Below are positions 36,912-44,040 of a stretch of DNA of 64,000 bases, piece after piece (position 1 is the stretch's first letter; each line of letters opens with the position of its first letter). Both the position numbers and the translations under genes were made by a program. Source of the stretch: Streptomyces echinoruber (lineage in GTDB: Bacteria; Actinomycetota; Actinomycetes; Streptomycetales; Streptomycetaceae); the NCBI RefSeq assembly GCF_014651135.1, contig NZ_BMWH01000035.1, forward strand, positions 1 to 64,000, in the 5' to 3' direction. The notes under the pieces are model-generated. The model was not told the origin of the DNA, searched no databases, and was given only the letters and a program-made list of their open reading frames with translations.

Positions 36912-37564
36912 ACGACGTGGTGACCGCGCTTGCCGCGGCGGTGCCGCTGGCCTCGGGGTGGGTCTGGCACGGGGTGGTGCTGCGGCGCCGGCTGGCCGCG
37001 GCGCGGCGGGACCCGTTGTCGGGTCTGCCGACGCGGGCGGTGTTCGAGCACCGGGCGGCGCGGGCGCTGGCCCGTGGCCCGCACGCCGTGCTGCTGCTGG
37101 ACCTGGACGGGTTCAAGCAGCTCAACGACACCTTCGGGCACGCGGCCGGGGATGAGGCGATCCGCACCGTGGCGGCGAGGCTGGGCGACGCGCTCAGCGA
37201 CCGGCGCGGCGGCGTGGCGGCCCGGCTGGGCGGGGATGAGTTCGCCGCCGTGGTGCCGCTGCCGGATGCGGCGGTGCTGCCGTGGCTGCTGGGCGGTCTG
37301 CACGGCGAGGTGACCGCCCCGTTCGCCTACCGGGGGATGACGCTGGCCGTGGGCGCCTCGATCGGCGCGTGCGTGACCGCGGAGCTGCCGGCGCCGTCGC
37401 TGCCGCTGGCGCTGCGGCGGGCGGATGAGGCCATGTACGCGGCCAAGCGCGCCGGGGGCGGCTGGCGCATCGCCGGCGGCCCCGCCCCCACCTGCACCAC
37501 CACGGCCGGCCGCCGCACCGGGCGCCCCGGCACCCACACCCCGCACCGCAGGGAGGCGGCGTGA
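36908..37564 (+). CDS. GGDEF-domain protein (putative diguanylate cyclase)
   Basis: A 218-residue protein: one N-terminal hydrophobic segment (VVTALAAAVPLASGWVWHGV, residues 3-22), then a compact GGDEF domain. Signatures are DPLSGLPTRAVFEHRAARAL, LLLDLDGFKQLNDTFGHAAG (metal and guanine ligands), the active-site loop RLGGDEFAAV at residues 105-114, and RADEAMYAAKRAGGG. All catalytic residues look intact, so c-di-GMP synthesis is plausible. In Streptomyces c-di-GMP binds BldD and holds back sporulation. Start and stop overlap both neighbours by 4 nt, placing it inside the transfer operon. The Thr/Arg-rich tail is low-complexity. Confidence 0.85.
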   Translation: MNDVVTALAAAVPLASGWVWHGVVLRRRLAAARRDPLSGLPTRAVFEHRAARALARGPHAVLLLDLDGFKQLNDTFGHAAGDEAIRTVAARLGDALSDRRGGVAARLGGDEFAAVVPLPDAAVLPWLLGGLHGEVTAPFAYRGMTLAVGASIGACVTAELPAPSLPLALRRADEAMYAAKRAGGGWRIAGGPAPTCTTTAGRRTGRPGTHTPHRREAA

Positions 37565-38457
37565 GGGCCAAGACGGTGCTGCCCGCCGTGGCGATGACGG
37601 CGGTGTCGATGGTGCTCGCCCTGGCGGTGGTGGTGATGTGGCTGGGTGCGGCGGTGCCGTGGCCGGTCGCCCTGGTGGTCGGGCTGGGCATCGACGGCGG
37701 GTGGCTGGCCACCCTCGCCTACGAGCGGCGCCTGGCGGCGCAGGGCGACCACCGCCGGGCGGTGACCGCGGTCGGCTGGTGCTTCGGCCTCATCGCCACC
37801 GGCGTGCTGGTCGCGCATGCGCTCACCGCCGGCGGCGCGGTCGCCGCGTGGCTGGCGGTGGCCTGGCTGCCGGTGGCGGCCAAGGCTTTGTGGCTGGTGC
37901 ACGGGCTGTGGGAGCAGACGGCGCTCACCCCGGCGGCGCTGGACGCCATCCGCGGCATCCGGCAGGAGGCGCGGGATGAGGCGGCGGTGGCCCGGGCCCG
38001 GCTGCGCGCGGAGGCGGCCACCGAGGAGACGAGGCTGGTGGCCGTGACGCAGGCCGGGGCCCGCGTCGCCCGCACCCAGGCCCGGACCGCGAAGACCCTC
38101 GCGCGGGCGTGGGCGACGCTGGAGACGGCCCGCTCCGGTGAGGACACCGGCAGGGCGCTGACCTGCGTGACGAGCCGCGTCACACCCGGCGTCACACCCC
38201 GCTGGGAGCTGCCGGTGTGGGGGCCCAGCGAGGCGGTGGCGGCGCTGGAGACGGCAGGGCCCGCGCTCACTGATGCGGCGCTGGACGGGCTGGTCGACGA
38301 GATCCGGCACAGCCAGAGCCCGGCGCTGTCGTACCGGGAGACGGCGGCCCGCTTCCGCGCGGCCGGCCACTCCGCCTCCGAGGTGCGGCTGCGGGCGGCG
38401 TGGAAGCGCGTGGCCGCCGCCGACCGGGGCCCGCTCGGGCGGGAGGAGCAGTCGTGA
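37561..38457 (+). CDS. Spd-like multi-span membrane protein
   Basis: A 298-residue protein with GTG start overlapping the previous stop. The N-terminal half has four hydrophobic segments (VLPAVAMTAVSMVLALAVVV; WPVALVVGLGIDGGWLATLA; AVGWCFGLIATGVLVAHALT; VAAWLAVAWLPVAAKALWLV). A long coiled-coil follows (IRQEARDEAAVARARLRAEA-like heptads, about residues 140-185). The C-terminal 70 residues resemble a winged-helix/sigma-like region (LSYRETAARFRAAGHSASEV). Its position upstream of traB fits the spread (Spd) proteins, which help plasmid DNA cross septa inside the recipient mycelium. Role is inferred from context. Confidence 0.72.
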   Translation: MRAKTVLPAVAMTAVSMVLALAVVVMWLGAAVPWPVALVVGLGIDGGWLATLAYERRLAAQGDHRRAVTAVGWCFGLIATGVLVAHALTAGGAVAAWLAVAWLPVAAKALWLVHGLWEQTALTPAALDAIRGIRQEARDEAAVARARLRAEAATEETRLVAVTQAGARVARTQARTAKTLARAWATLETARSGEDTGRALTCVTSRVTPGVTPRWELPVWGPSEAVAALETAGPALTDAALDGLVDEIRHSQSPALSYRETAARFRAAGHSASEVRLRAAWKRVAAADRGPLGREEQS

Positions 38458-38753
38458 CCCGCTGCTCTGCTGCCCACCCGGATGACCCCACCGCCTGCGG
38501 GGGGCCGGTCGCCGTCACGGTCCTGGACGCCAAAGGGGCCGGCGTGTCCGGCTGCGAGCACCACGCCGCGCGGCTGCTCGCCTCCCTGGACGGCGGCAGG
38601 GTCTACCCCCTGCCCGACGCCCCGGCCGGCGCCGCGCTGCGCGTCTTCACCGCGGCCGATGCCCTCCGGCCGTTCTGCTGGGACACCACCACGCCCCGCA
38701 CCCGGCCGGAACAGCTCAGCCGGGCCGAGGCCCGCGCGGCACGGGACGCCTGA
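38454..38753 (+). CDS. Hypothetical small cysteine-containing protein
   Basis: A 99-residue protein with GTG start overlapping the upstream stop. It begins TRCSAAHPDDPTACGGPVAV and has CEHHAARLLASLDGGRVYPL later, a spaced Cys/His pattern that could bind zinc. No family recognised. It sits in the Spd gene string of the transfer operon and is translationally coupled on both sides. Confidence 0.6.
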   Translation: MTRCSAAHPDDPTACGGPVAVTVLDAKGAGVSGCEHHAARLLASLDGGRVYPLPDAPAGAALRVFTAADALRPFCWDTTTPRTRPEQLSRAEARAARDA

Positions 38754-38869
38754 TGCCGACCGCGTTCGGCAAGTACTTCGATCCGTCCGGCGCCCGCTAC
38801 GTCATCCCCACGTCGCTCGGCACCTGCGTGCCGTGCAATTCCCCTTCTACCAGTCCTAGGAGTGTGTGA
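38753..38869 (+). CDS. Very small coupled protein, 38 residues
   Basis: The ATG at 38753 overlaps the preceding TGA (TGATG), and its own TGA at 38867-38869 overlaps the next ATG in the same manner. Translation: MPTAFGKYFDPSGARYVIPT, then SLGTCVPCNSPSTSPRSV. The CVPC motif and perfect coupling on both sides support a real gene despite its size. Function unknown; small Spd-type proteins occur at this position in related elements. Confidence 0.5.
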   Translation: MPTAFGKYFDPSGARYVIPTSLGTCVPCNSPSTSPRSV

Positions 38870-39186
38870 TGGGCAACCCCGACCTGCGCCGTCTGGACCG
38901 TGAGATCCGGGCGACGGAGAAGAAGCTGGAAGCGGTCCGCCGGGGCGAGTGGTGGCCGCTGAACGGCCGCGAGCGCCGCGCGATGGCCCGTGCCCTGGCC
39001 GGCGGCGCCTACCGCATCACCCGGGGCCGCAGCGCCGACCGTGCCGAGGAGCGGATGGACGCCGCGGGCAACGCCGCCGAGATGCGGCTGACCGCGGAGC
39101 TGACCGCCCTGCACGGCGAGCGCCAGCGGCTGCTCACCGAGGCCGCCCGCGCCAAGGCCGCCAAGAAGTCGTCAGGGTGGTGGTGA
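38869..39186 (+). CDS. Hypothetical coiled-coil protein
   Basis: A 105-residue protein, ATG at 38869 overlapping the previous stop (MGNPDLRRLDREIRATEKKL). Highly charged and helical: EAVRRGEWWPLNGRERRAMA, MRLTAELTALHGERQRLLTE, ending KKSSGWW. No known domain. Basic helices and a Trp-rich tail suggest nucleic-acid or membrane-surface contact. Part of the transfer operon. Confidence 0.65.
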   Translation: MGNPDLRRLDREIRATEKKLEAVRRGEWWPLNGRERRAMARALAGGAYRITRGRSADRAEERMDAAGNAAEMRLTAELTALHGERQRLLTEAARAKAAKKSSGWW

Positions 39187-39359
39187 GCATGGCCCGGCAG
39201 GAGACGCCTCCGGGCGAGTGCCCGCAGTGCTGGCAGCACGCCCACGACCGCAGCATTCACCGCAAGCTCCGCCCGCGCGAGGACTGCCCGCAGTGCGTGG
39301 ACCACATGATCAACGGCTGCCCCTACCTGGTGCCCAAGAAGGAATCTCGCTGGTGGTGA
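39183..39359 (+). CDS. Small zinc-ribbon-like protein
   Basis: A 58-residue protein. GTG at 39183 overlaps the upstream stop (GTGA), as with other junctions in this operon; ATG at 39189 is an alternative. It carries two CPQC knuckles (ECPQCWQHAHDRSIHRKLRP and DCPQCVDHMINGCPYL), a likely zinc ribbon, and ends KKESRWW. Last gene before a terminator. Function unknown. Confidence 0.65.
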   Translation: MSMARQETPPGECPQCWQHAHDRSIHRKLRPREDCPQCVDHMINGCPYLVPKKESRWW

Positions 39360-39390
39360 GCACATCCCGCACCGGTTGACCCGCACGCCT

Positions 39391-39416
39391 GCCGGGCGGC
39401 TCCGCTGCCGCCCGGC
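39391..39416 (+). terminator. Terminator after the Spd gene string
   Basis: GCCGGGCGGC (39391-39400) pairs perfectly with GCCGCCCGGC (39407-39416) around a 6-nt loop, between the small genes and traB. traB therefore may have its own promoter or depend on read-through. Confidence 0.7.
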
Positions 39417-39474
39417 CCTGCCCATGCCTTTTCTTTCCCGCCCCCTCGTCTTGGGGAGTTGAGGAGATCTCCGC

Positions 39475-41601
39475 ATGTCCGAGAACATCGTCCGTCTCGT
39501 CAAGGACGCGCCCACGCCCGCCGCCGGCACGCCGACGGTGCTGACCGTGGTGCCCGAGGTCCCGCCGGCGCCCCCGGTGCCGCTGTGGGTGCGCTCCGGC
39601 CGCGCGGTGAAGCGCGCCGTCATGCACGAGCGCACCCAGGCGAGCGCGCGGGCGGTGGCCCGGCACAGCCTCTACACCCTCAACGGCGCCCGGATCGTGG
39701 CCCGCCGCACCTGGGACGGCCGTACCGGCGCCCGCTACGAGCGCATGCTGCGCGCCGCGGAGGCCGCCGGCAACTACGAGGCGGCCACCGAGTGGGAGGA
39801 GCGCCTGCAGCGCTTCCGCGCCGCCCGCCACCACCGCCGCATGGACCTGCTGCACTCCCCCGTGGAGGTGGCCCGGGGGGCCGCCGTCGGCGCCGGGATG
39901 AGCATCGGCACCCTGGTCGCCCTCGGGGTGGTGCTGGCCATCAACACCGGCAACGTCGGCGACGTCCTCACCCCGCTGGACGCCACGATCGACTTCATCG
40001 CCCTGCTGATCCGCATCGTGCAGATCGTGTGGGGCCCGGCGGTCACGATCGGCCCGTTCCTCGCCCTGCTCGCCCTGTGGTCGGTCGGCCGCAAGCAGCA
40101 GGCCGCACCCGCCTGGGCCCTGCCCGCCAACACCCGCTCCGCCGAAGGGGAGCCCATCACCCCGTCCATCGTGGTCAAGGCGCTGCGGGACCTGGGCATC
40201 CCGGCGCTGCGCAACGCCATCAAGGAGATGGGCGATGCCGGCGCCTCCATGCTCGGGCCCATCCGGATCGCCGGCTGCGGCGTCGAGGTGGATGTGACCC
40301 TGCCGTCGGGGGTGTCGACAGTGGAGGTGCAAAACCGGCGGCGCAAGCTCGCCGAGAACCTCACCCGCCACGAACACGAGGTGTTCATCACCATCCCCCA
40401 GGCCGCCCGCACGGTGCGGCTGTGGATCGCCGACTCCGGCGCCCTGGACGAACCGATCGGCCCCTCCCCGCTGGTCACCGACGCGACCCTGACCGCCAAC
40501 TACAAGACCGGCAAGGCACCGTGGGGCCAGGACCTGCGCGGCGACGCCGCGGCGCTGAGCCTGTATCAGCGCCACCTGCTCATCACGGGCCTGTCCAACC
40601 AGGGCAAGACCGCCTCGCTGCGCGCGCTCGCCCTGTGGGCGGCGCTGGACAAGACCGTGGATTTCCGCATCGCCGACCTGAAGGGCGTGGGCGACTGGGC
40701 CATGTTCGACGGCCTGGCTACGGTGCTCATCCAGGGCCCGACCGACGAACACGTCATCGAGGCCACCGAAATGGTCGAAGACGTGGTGGCGGAGATGAAC
40801 CGCCGCATGGAGGCTCGCCGCACCGACCCCAAGGCCGTGTTCCGCCCGCTGATCTGCATCGTTGACGAAGCCCAGGTGGCGTTCATGTGCCCCGCGGTGG
40901 ATGAGGACAAGCGGCCCTACGGCGGCGCCAAGGCCACCTCCCGGTACTTCATGGCGGTGCGCAAGGTCCACAACCAGGGCCGGGCGGTGGACGTGCTGAT
41001 GTGGGAGGGCACCCAGGACCCCACCGACCAGAACCTGCCCAAGCTGGTGCGCGAGGGCGCCCACACCCGCGCCGCCCTCGCCCTGGGCACCGAGGCCCAG
41101 GCCCGCATGGCGCTGGGCGACAAGGCCGTCGACGGCGGTGCCGCCCCGCACCTGCTGCGCCAGGGCCTGGACAAGGGCACCCTCGTGGTCGCCTCCGACG
41201 GCATCGCCATCCCGGCCGGCCAGGCGTCCATCACCGTGCGCACCCACTACATCGACGACGACCAGGCCACCGCGATCGCCGAACGCGCCAAGGCACTGCG
41301 CGACGGCGTGACCACCCTGCACGCCATCGACCGCGGCGACGAGGAACGCGATCCGCTGGCCGACATCGCCACCGTCATCGGCGACGCCCCGCGCGTGTTC
41401 ACCCAGGACGTCCTCAAGCGGCTCTCCGCCCTCAACCCGGACGCCTACGGCAAGTGGTCCTTCCTGGACCTCAAGCGGGTGCTGGAGGGCACCGGCGCCG
41501 AGCCCTACAAGTCCGACGGCCGCATGGTCGTCGCCCGCGACCGCCTCGCCCGCGCCCTGGAGACCCGCGCCGGAACGGATTCCGCTTCCACCGCCGGCTG
41601 A
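39475..41601 (+). CDS. TraB/TraSA-type FtsK-SpoIIIE DNA translocase
   Basis: A 708-residue transfer ATPase. ATG at 39475 with GAGGAG upstream. Residues 1-130 are basic and cytoplasmic. About 135-215 contain membrane segments (GAAVGAGMSIGTLVALGVVL; IDFIALLIRIVQIVWGPAVT; FLALLALWSVG). An FtsK motor follows, with Walker A GLSNQGKTAS at about 371-380 and Walker B LICIVDEAQV at about 458-467. The C-terminal 100 residues contain a winged-helix DNA-reading domain (DVLKRLSALNPDAYGKWSFL). In Streptomyces such proteins alone move double-stranded plasmid DNA between mycelia, recognising short repeats at clt. Key residues look intact. Confidence 0.9.
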   Translation: MSENIVRLVKDAPTPAAGTPTVLTVVPEVPPAPPVPLWVRSGRAVKRAVMHERTQASARAVARHSLYTLNGARIVARRTWDGRTGARYERMLRAAEAAGNYEAATEWEERLQRFRAARHHRRMDLLHSPVEVARGAAVGAGMSIGTLVALGVVLAINTGNVGDVLTPLDATIDFIALLIRIVQIVWGPAVTIGPFLALLALWSVGRKQQAAPAWALPANTRSAEGEPITPSIVVKALRDLGIPALRNAIKEMGDAGASMLGPIRIAGCGVEVDVTLPSGVSTVEVQNRRRKLAENLTRHEHEVFITIPQAARTVRLWIADSGALDEPIGPSPLVTDATLTANYKTGKAPWGQDLRGDAAALSLYQRHLLITGLSNQGKTASLRALALWAALDKTVDFRIADLKGVGDWAMFDGLATVLIQGPTDEHVIEATEMVEDVVAEMNRRMEARRTDPKAVFRPLICIVDEAQVAFMCPAVDEDKRPYGGAKATSRYFMAVRKVHNQGRAVDVLMWEGTQDPTDQNLPKLVREGAHTRAALALGTEAQARMALGDKAVDGGAAPHLLRQGLDKGTLVVASDGIAIPAGQASITVRTHYIDDDQATAIAERAKALRDGVTTLHAIDRGDEERDPLADIATVIGDAPRVFTQDVLKRLSALNPDAYGKWSFLDLKRVLEGTGAEPYKSDGRMVVARDRLARALETRAGTDSASTAG

Positions 41602-41619
41602 CAGGGAGCCACCCCTCGC

Positions 41620-41720
41620 GCGGGCCAGGGAGGCAGGGAGAACTCCCTGACCCCCTCCCTGGCCCGCCTCCCTCCCCTTGAGCTGCACAAATGATCCACC
41701 AGGGAGGCAGGGAGGCCCGC
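41620..41720. repeat. CAGGGAGGCAGGGAG repeats and stem-loop after traB
   Basis: GCGGGCCAGGGAGG (41620-41633) pairs perfectly with CCTCCCTGGCCCGC (41654-41667), forming a 14-bp stem 18 nt after the traB stop. The motif CAGGGAGGCAGGGAG occurs in its left arm (41627) and again at 41701, with further CAGGGAG/CTCCCTG copies between and before. It could be the traB terminator. Because clt sites of Streptomyces plasmids are short-repeat clusters next to tra, it is also a candidate transfer locus. Confidence 0.6.
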
Positions 41721-41805
41721 AGGCCACAGCCCCGAAACTCCCCTCCCACGCGCCCCCGAAGGGGGTGCCCCCGCCTCCCTGAACCACTCCGCGAAGGGAT
41801 TCCGC

Positions 41806-42267
41806 ATGCTGCCCGACCACACCCCGCGCCCGCCCGCCGGACGGCCCACCGCCGTCCACCACCCCACCCCGATCCCGCCCGCCCCGGCGGCGGCACCGCT
41901 GGTGCCCGCACAGCCGGCCGCCGTGCCGAGCGTGGCCAGCATCGTCCTGCCCGACGGCAGGGTCGTCACCGGCTACGCCCTGCCCACCGCCCACCCCGAG
42001 CCCGCCGCCAAGCCGGCCGTCTCCCGCACCGCCGTGAACGTCGCCCTCGGGGGCGTCGGGTTCGCCGCGGCCTGCGGCGGCCTGCTGCTGCTCACCTCGT
42101 TCCTCACCGCCCTCGCGGCACTCGTGCAGCAGCTCATCATCCTCGCCGCCGTCGTCTTCGGCGGCTTCATCGCCATCCAGCTCTTCGGCCACCGCCACGG
42201 CGGCGGGGCCGGGACCACGGTCCACATCCGCAAGGCCGTCATCAAGCGCAGCCACTTCCGCGGCTGA
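41806..42267 (+). CDS. SpdB-like small membrane protein
   Basis: A 153-residue protein, ATG at 41806 (MLPDHTPRPPAGRPTAVHHP). A Pro/Ala-rich N-terminal 85 residues is followed by two close membrane helices (VALGGVGFAAACGGLLLLTS and ALVQQLIILAAVVFGGFIAI) and a short basic tail (HIRKAVIKRSHFRG). The layout matches Spd proteins encoded next to traB. Function inferred from position. Confidence 0.68.
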   Translation: MLPDHTPRPPAGRPTAVHHPTPIPPAPAAAPLVPAQPAAVPSVASIVLPDGRVVTGYALPTAHPEPAAKPAVSRTAVNVALGGVGFAAACGGLLLLTSFLTALAALVQQLIILAAVVFGGFIAIQLFGHRHGGGAGTTVHIRKAVIKRSHFRG

Positions 42268-42284
42268 GAACAGGAGCGCACCGC

Positions 42285-42563
42285 ATGACCCGCAAGACCC
42301 TGCCCCGCTTGCGCCTTTACCGCACGACCTGGCCGCGCCACGCCCTGGTCCTGGCCGACACCCCCCGCCCCACCTGCCCGCAGTGCGCGGGCGACGGCGG
42401 CACGGCCCGCGACTACGGCCACCCCGACACCGGCGAGTACGACGGCACGGCGTGGGAGCCGTGCCCCTGCTGGAACGAGAACCGCCGCTGGGTCCTGCTG
42501 CCGCTGCCCCGCCCGCGGTGGTGGCGTGGCCGCAACGACTACCGCAACGAACCGCCCTTCTAG
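42285..42563 (+). CDS. Small CxxC protein of AICE
   Basis: A 92-residue protein starting at 42285 (MTRKTLPRLRLYRTTWPRHA). One CPQC and a second CPC pair flank an acidic loop (CPQCAGDGGTARDYGHPDTG and WEPCPCWNENRRW), suggesting a zinc knuckle similar to DnaJ-type CxxCxGxG repeats. It follows the SpdB-like gene by 17 nt. Function unknown. Confidence 0.65.
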   Translation: MTRKTLPRLRLYRTTWPRHALVLADTPRPTCPQCAGDGGTARDYGHPDTGEYDGTAWEPCPCWNENRRWVLLPLPRPRWWRGRNDYRNEPPF

Positions 42564-42565
42564 CC

Positions 42566-42670
42566 ACGCCAGGGGCGGCCCCCACCGTCTCGCCAAAGAT
42601 CGCGGGGCCGCCCTTGCCCAACCAGTCCGCAACAGACCCGTTGGAGGCATCCAGCATGACCCATGACCCC
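42566..42670. repeat. 105-bp direct repeat, copy 1 (upstream of methyltransferase)
   Basis: Identical to 43936-44040 except for one base (T versus C in the stem). It contains a stem-loop (GGGGCGGCCCC / GGGGCCGCCC), the ribosome binding site TTGGAGG, the start codon at 42656 and the first five codons (MTHDP). The copies are 1370 bp apart. Confidence 0.95.
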
Positions 42671-43933
42671 GCCGCCCGGCCGGAGGGCGGCAACGTCAGC
42701 CTGTGCACCGGGTCCGGTGCGCTGGACCTGGCCGTGGAGGCCGTCACCGGCCTTTCCACGGTCCTGGTCGGCGAGAGGGACCCGGCCGCCTCCCGGCTGC
42801 TGGCCGCCCGCCTGCCCGGCGCCCGCAACCTGGGCGACATCACGAAGGTGGACTGGGCGGCGCTGGCCGCCGCGCTGCCGCGCCCGGCGGCGCTGACCGC
42901 CGGCTTTCCCTGCCAGGACATCTCCAACGCCGGACCTCGGGGAGGGATCGCCGGTGACCGCTCGGGACTGTGGAAAACCGTCGCAGAAGCCATTCGCCAC
43001 CTTCGACCCCGCCTCGTCTTCCTGGAAAATGTCGCCGCCATCCGCAGCCGGGGACTCGACGTCGTCACCGCCGACCTGGCCGCGTGCGGGTATGACGCGC
43101 GGTGGATGTGCCTACGCGCTTCCGATCCCGAAGTCGGCGCCTGCCACCGCCGGGACCGCTGGTTCGCCCTCGCCCATCCCGCTGCTGAAGACCCCCACCT
43201 CCCAGCTCGGGCGCAACGGCGGACCCCAGCACCCGGACAAACGGCGGGCGGGCGGGCACGGGCCCACGCTGGAGGACGAAGTGGTCTTCTTGCTGCCCCC
43301 GACGGACACCTGAGGCTGCTGCCCACCCCGGCCGCCGCCGACGGCACCGGCGGCCCCGGCACCTCACCGAAGCGCCGGGGCGGCATGAACCTGCGCACCG
43401 CCGTCACCCTGCTGCCCACCCCCGCCGCCCGCGACTGGAAGTCCGGCGCCTCCAACCTGCTGGGCACCAACTCCCGCCCGCTCAACGAGGTCGTGGTCAA
43501 CCTGCTGCCCACGCCGAAGGCCTCCGACGGGCCGCACGGCGGCCCCAACCAGCGCGACAAGGCCGGCCACTACTACCTGCCCGGCCAGGCCGTGCGCCTG
43601 GATGACCGGTGGGTGGCCACCAACGGCACCGACTACGGGCCCGCCATCCGCCGCTGGGAGGCCGTGCTGGGCCGCCCCGCCCCGGAGCCGACCGAACCCG
43701 GCACCAGGGGCAACCGCCGCCTGTCCCCCGTCTTCGTGGAGTGGATGATGGGCGCCGACCCCGGCTGGGTGACCGGCGCGGACCTGGGCCTGTCCCGCTC
43801 CGACCAGCTCAAGATCCTCGGCAACGGCGTCGTCATCCACCAGGCCGTCCACGCCTACCGCACACTGCTCGCCACCCTCACCCCTGCGGCCGCGGACCCC
43901 GCCCCCACCCAGCTCGCCCTGGACATCGCCTAA
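42656..43933 (+). CDS. DNA (cytosine-5) methyltransferase with an internal frame-displaced segment
   Basis: A 425-residue C5-MTase, ATG at 42656. Motif I is degenerate (LCTGSGALDLA), motif IV GFPCQDISNAG carries the catalytic Cys near residue 85, motif VI is FLENVAAI, motif VIII HRRDRWFALA, and motif X LGNGVVIHQ near 387. Phage/plasmid orphan MTases of this type have LLPTP repeats in the variable region, seen here three times. Between about 43183 and 43312 the protein-like sequence lies in another frame (LLKTPTSQLGRNGGPQHPDK then RRAGGHGPTLEDEVVFLL), so a pair of compensating frameshifts has scrambled about 43 residues of the target-recognition region. No partner restriction gene is visible. 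Flanked by 105-bp direct repeats. Confidence 0.85.
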   Translation: MTHDPAARPEGGNVSLCTGSGALDLAVEAVTGLSTVLVGERDPAASRLLAARLPGARNLGDITKVDWAALAAALPRPAALTAGFPCQDISNAGPRGGIAGDRSGLWKTVAEAIRHLRPRLVFLENVAAIRSRGLDVVTADLAACGYDARWMCLRASDPEVGACHRRDRWFALAHPAAEDPHLPARAQRRTPAPGQTAGGRARAHAGGRSGLLAAPDGHLRLLPTPAAADGTGGPGTSPKRRGGMNLRTAVTLLPTPAARDWKSGASNLLGTNSRPLNEVVVNLLPTPKASDGPHGGPNQRDKAGHYYLPGQAVRLDDRWVATNGTDYGPAIRRWEAVLGRPAPEPTEPGTRGNRRLSPVFVEWMMGADPGWVTGADLGLSRSDQLKILGNGVVIHQAVHAYRTLLATLTPAAADPAPTQLALDIA

Positions 43934-43935
43934 CA

Positions 43936-44040
43936 ACGCCAGGGGCGGCCCCCACCGTCTCGCCAAAGATCGCGGGGCCGCCCCTGCCCAACCAGTCCGC
44001 AACAGACCCGTTGGAGGCATCCAGCATGACCCATGACCCC
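43936..44040. repeat. 105-bp direct repeat, copy 2 (upstream of primase)
   Basis: Second copy of the 42566-42670 sequence, starting 3 nt after the methyltransferase stop. Here the 11-bp stem GGGGCGGCCCC / GGGGCCGCCCC is perfect. It supplies the ribosome binding site, start codon (44026) and first codons of the primase, which therefore also begins MTHDP. Confidence 0.95.

Noticed and set aside
39310..43560. 1400-codon minus-strand frame across the transfer region
   Set aside because: It runs antisense through traB, spd-like genes and the methyltransferase and lacks any recognisable domain.
42656..43933. Restriction-modification system
   Set aside because: Only the methyltransferase is seen; neighbours are replication and transfer genes, with no endonuclease or Vsr-like gene.
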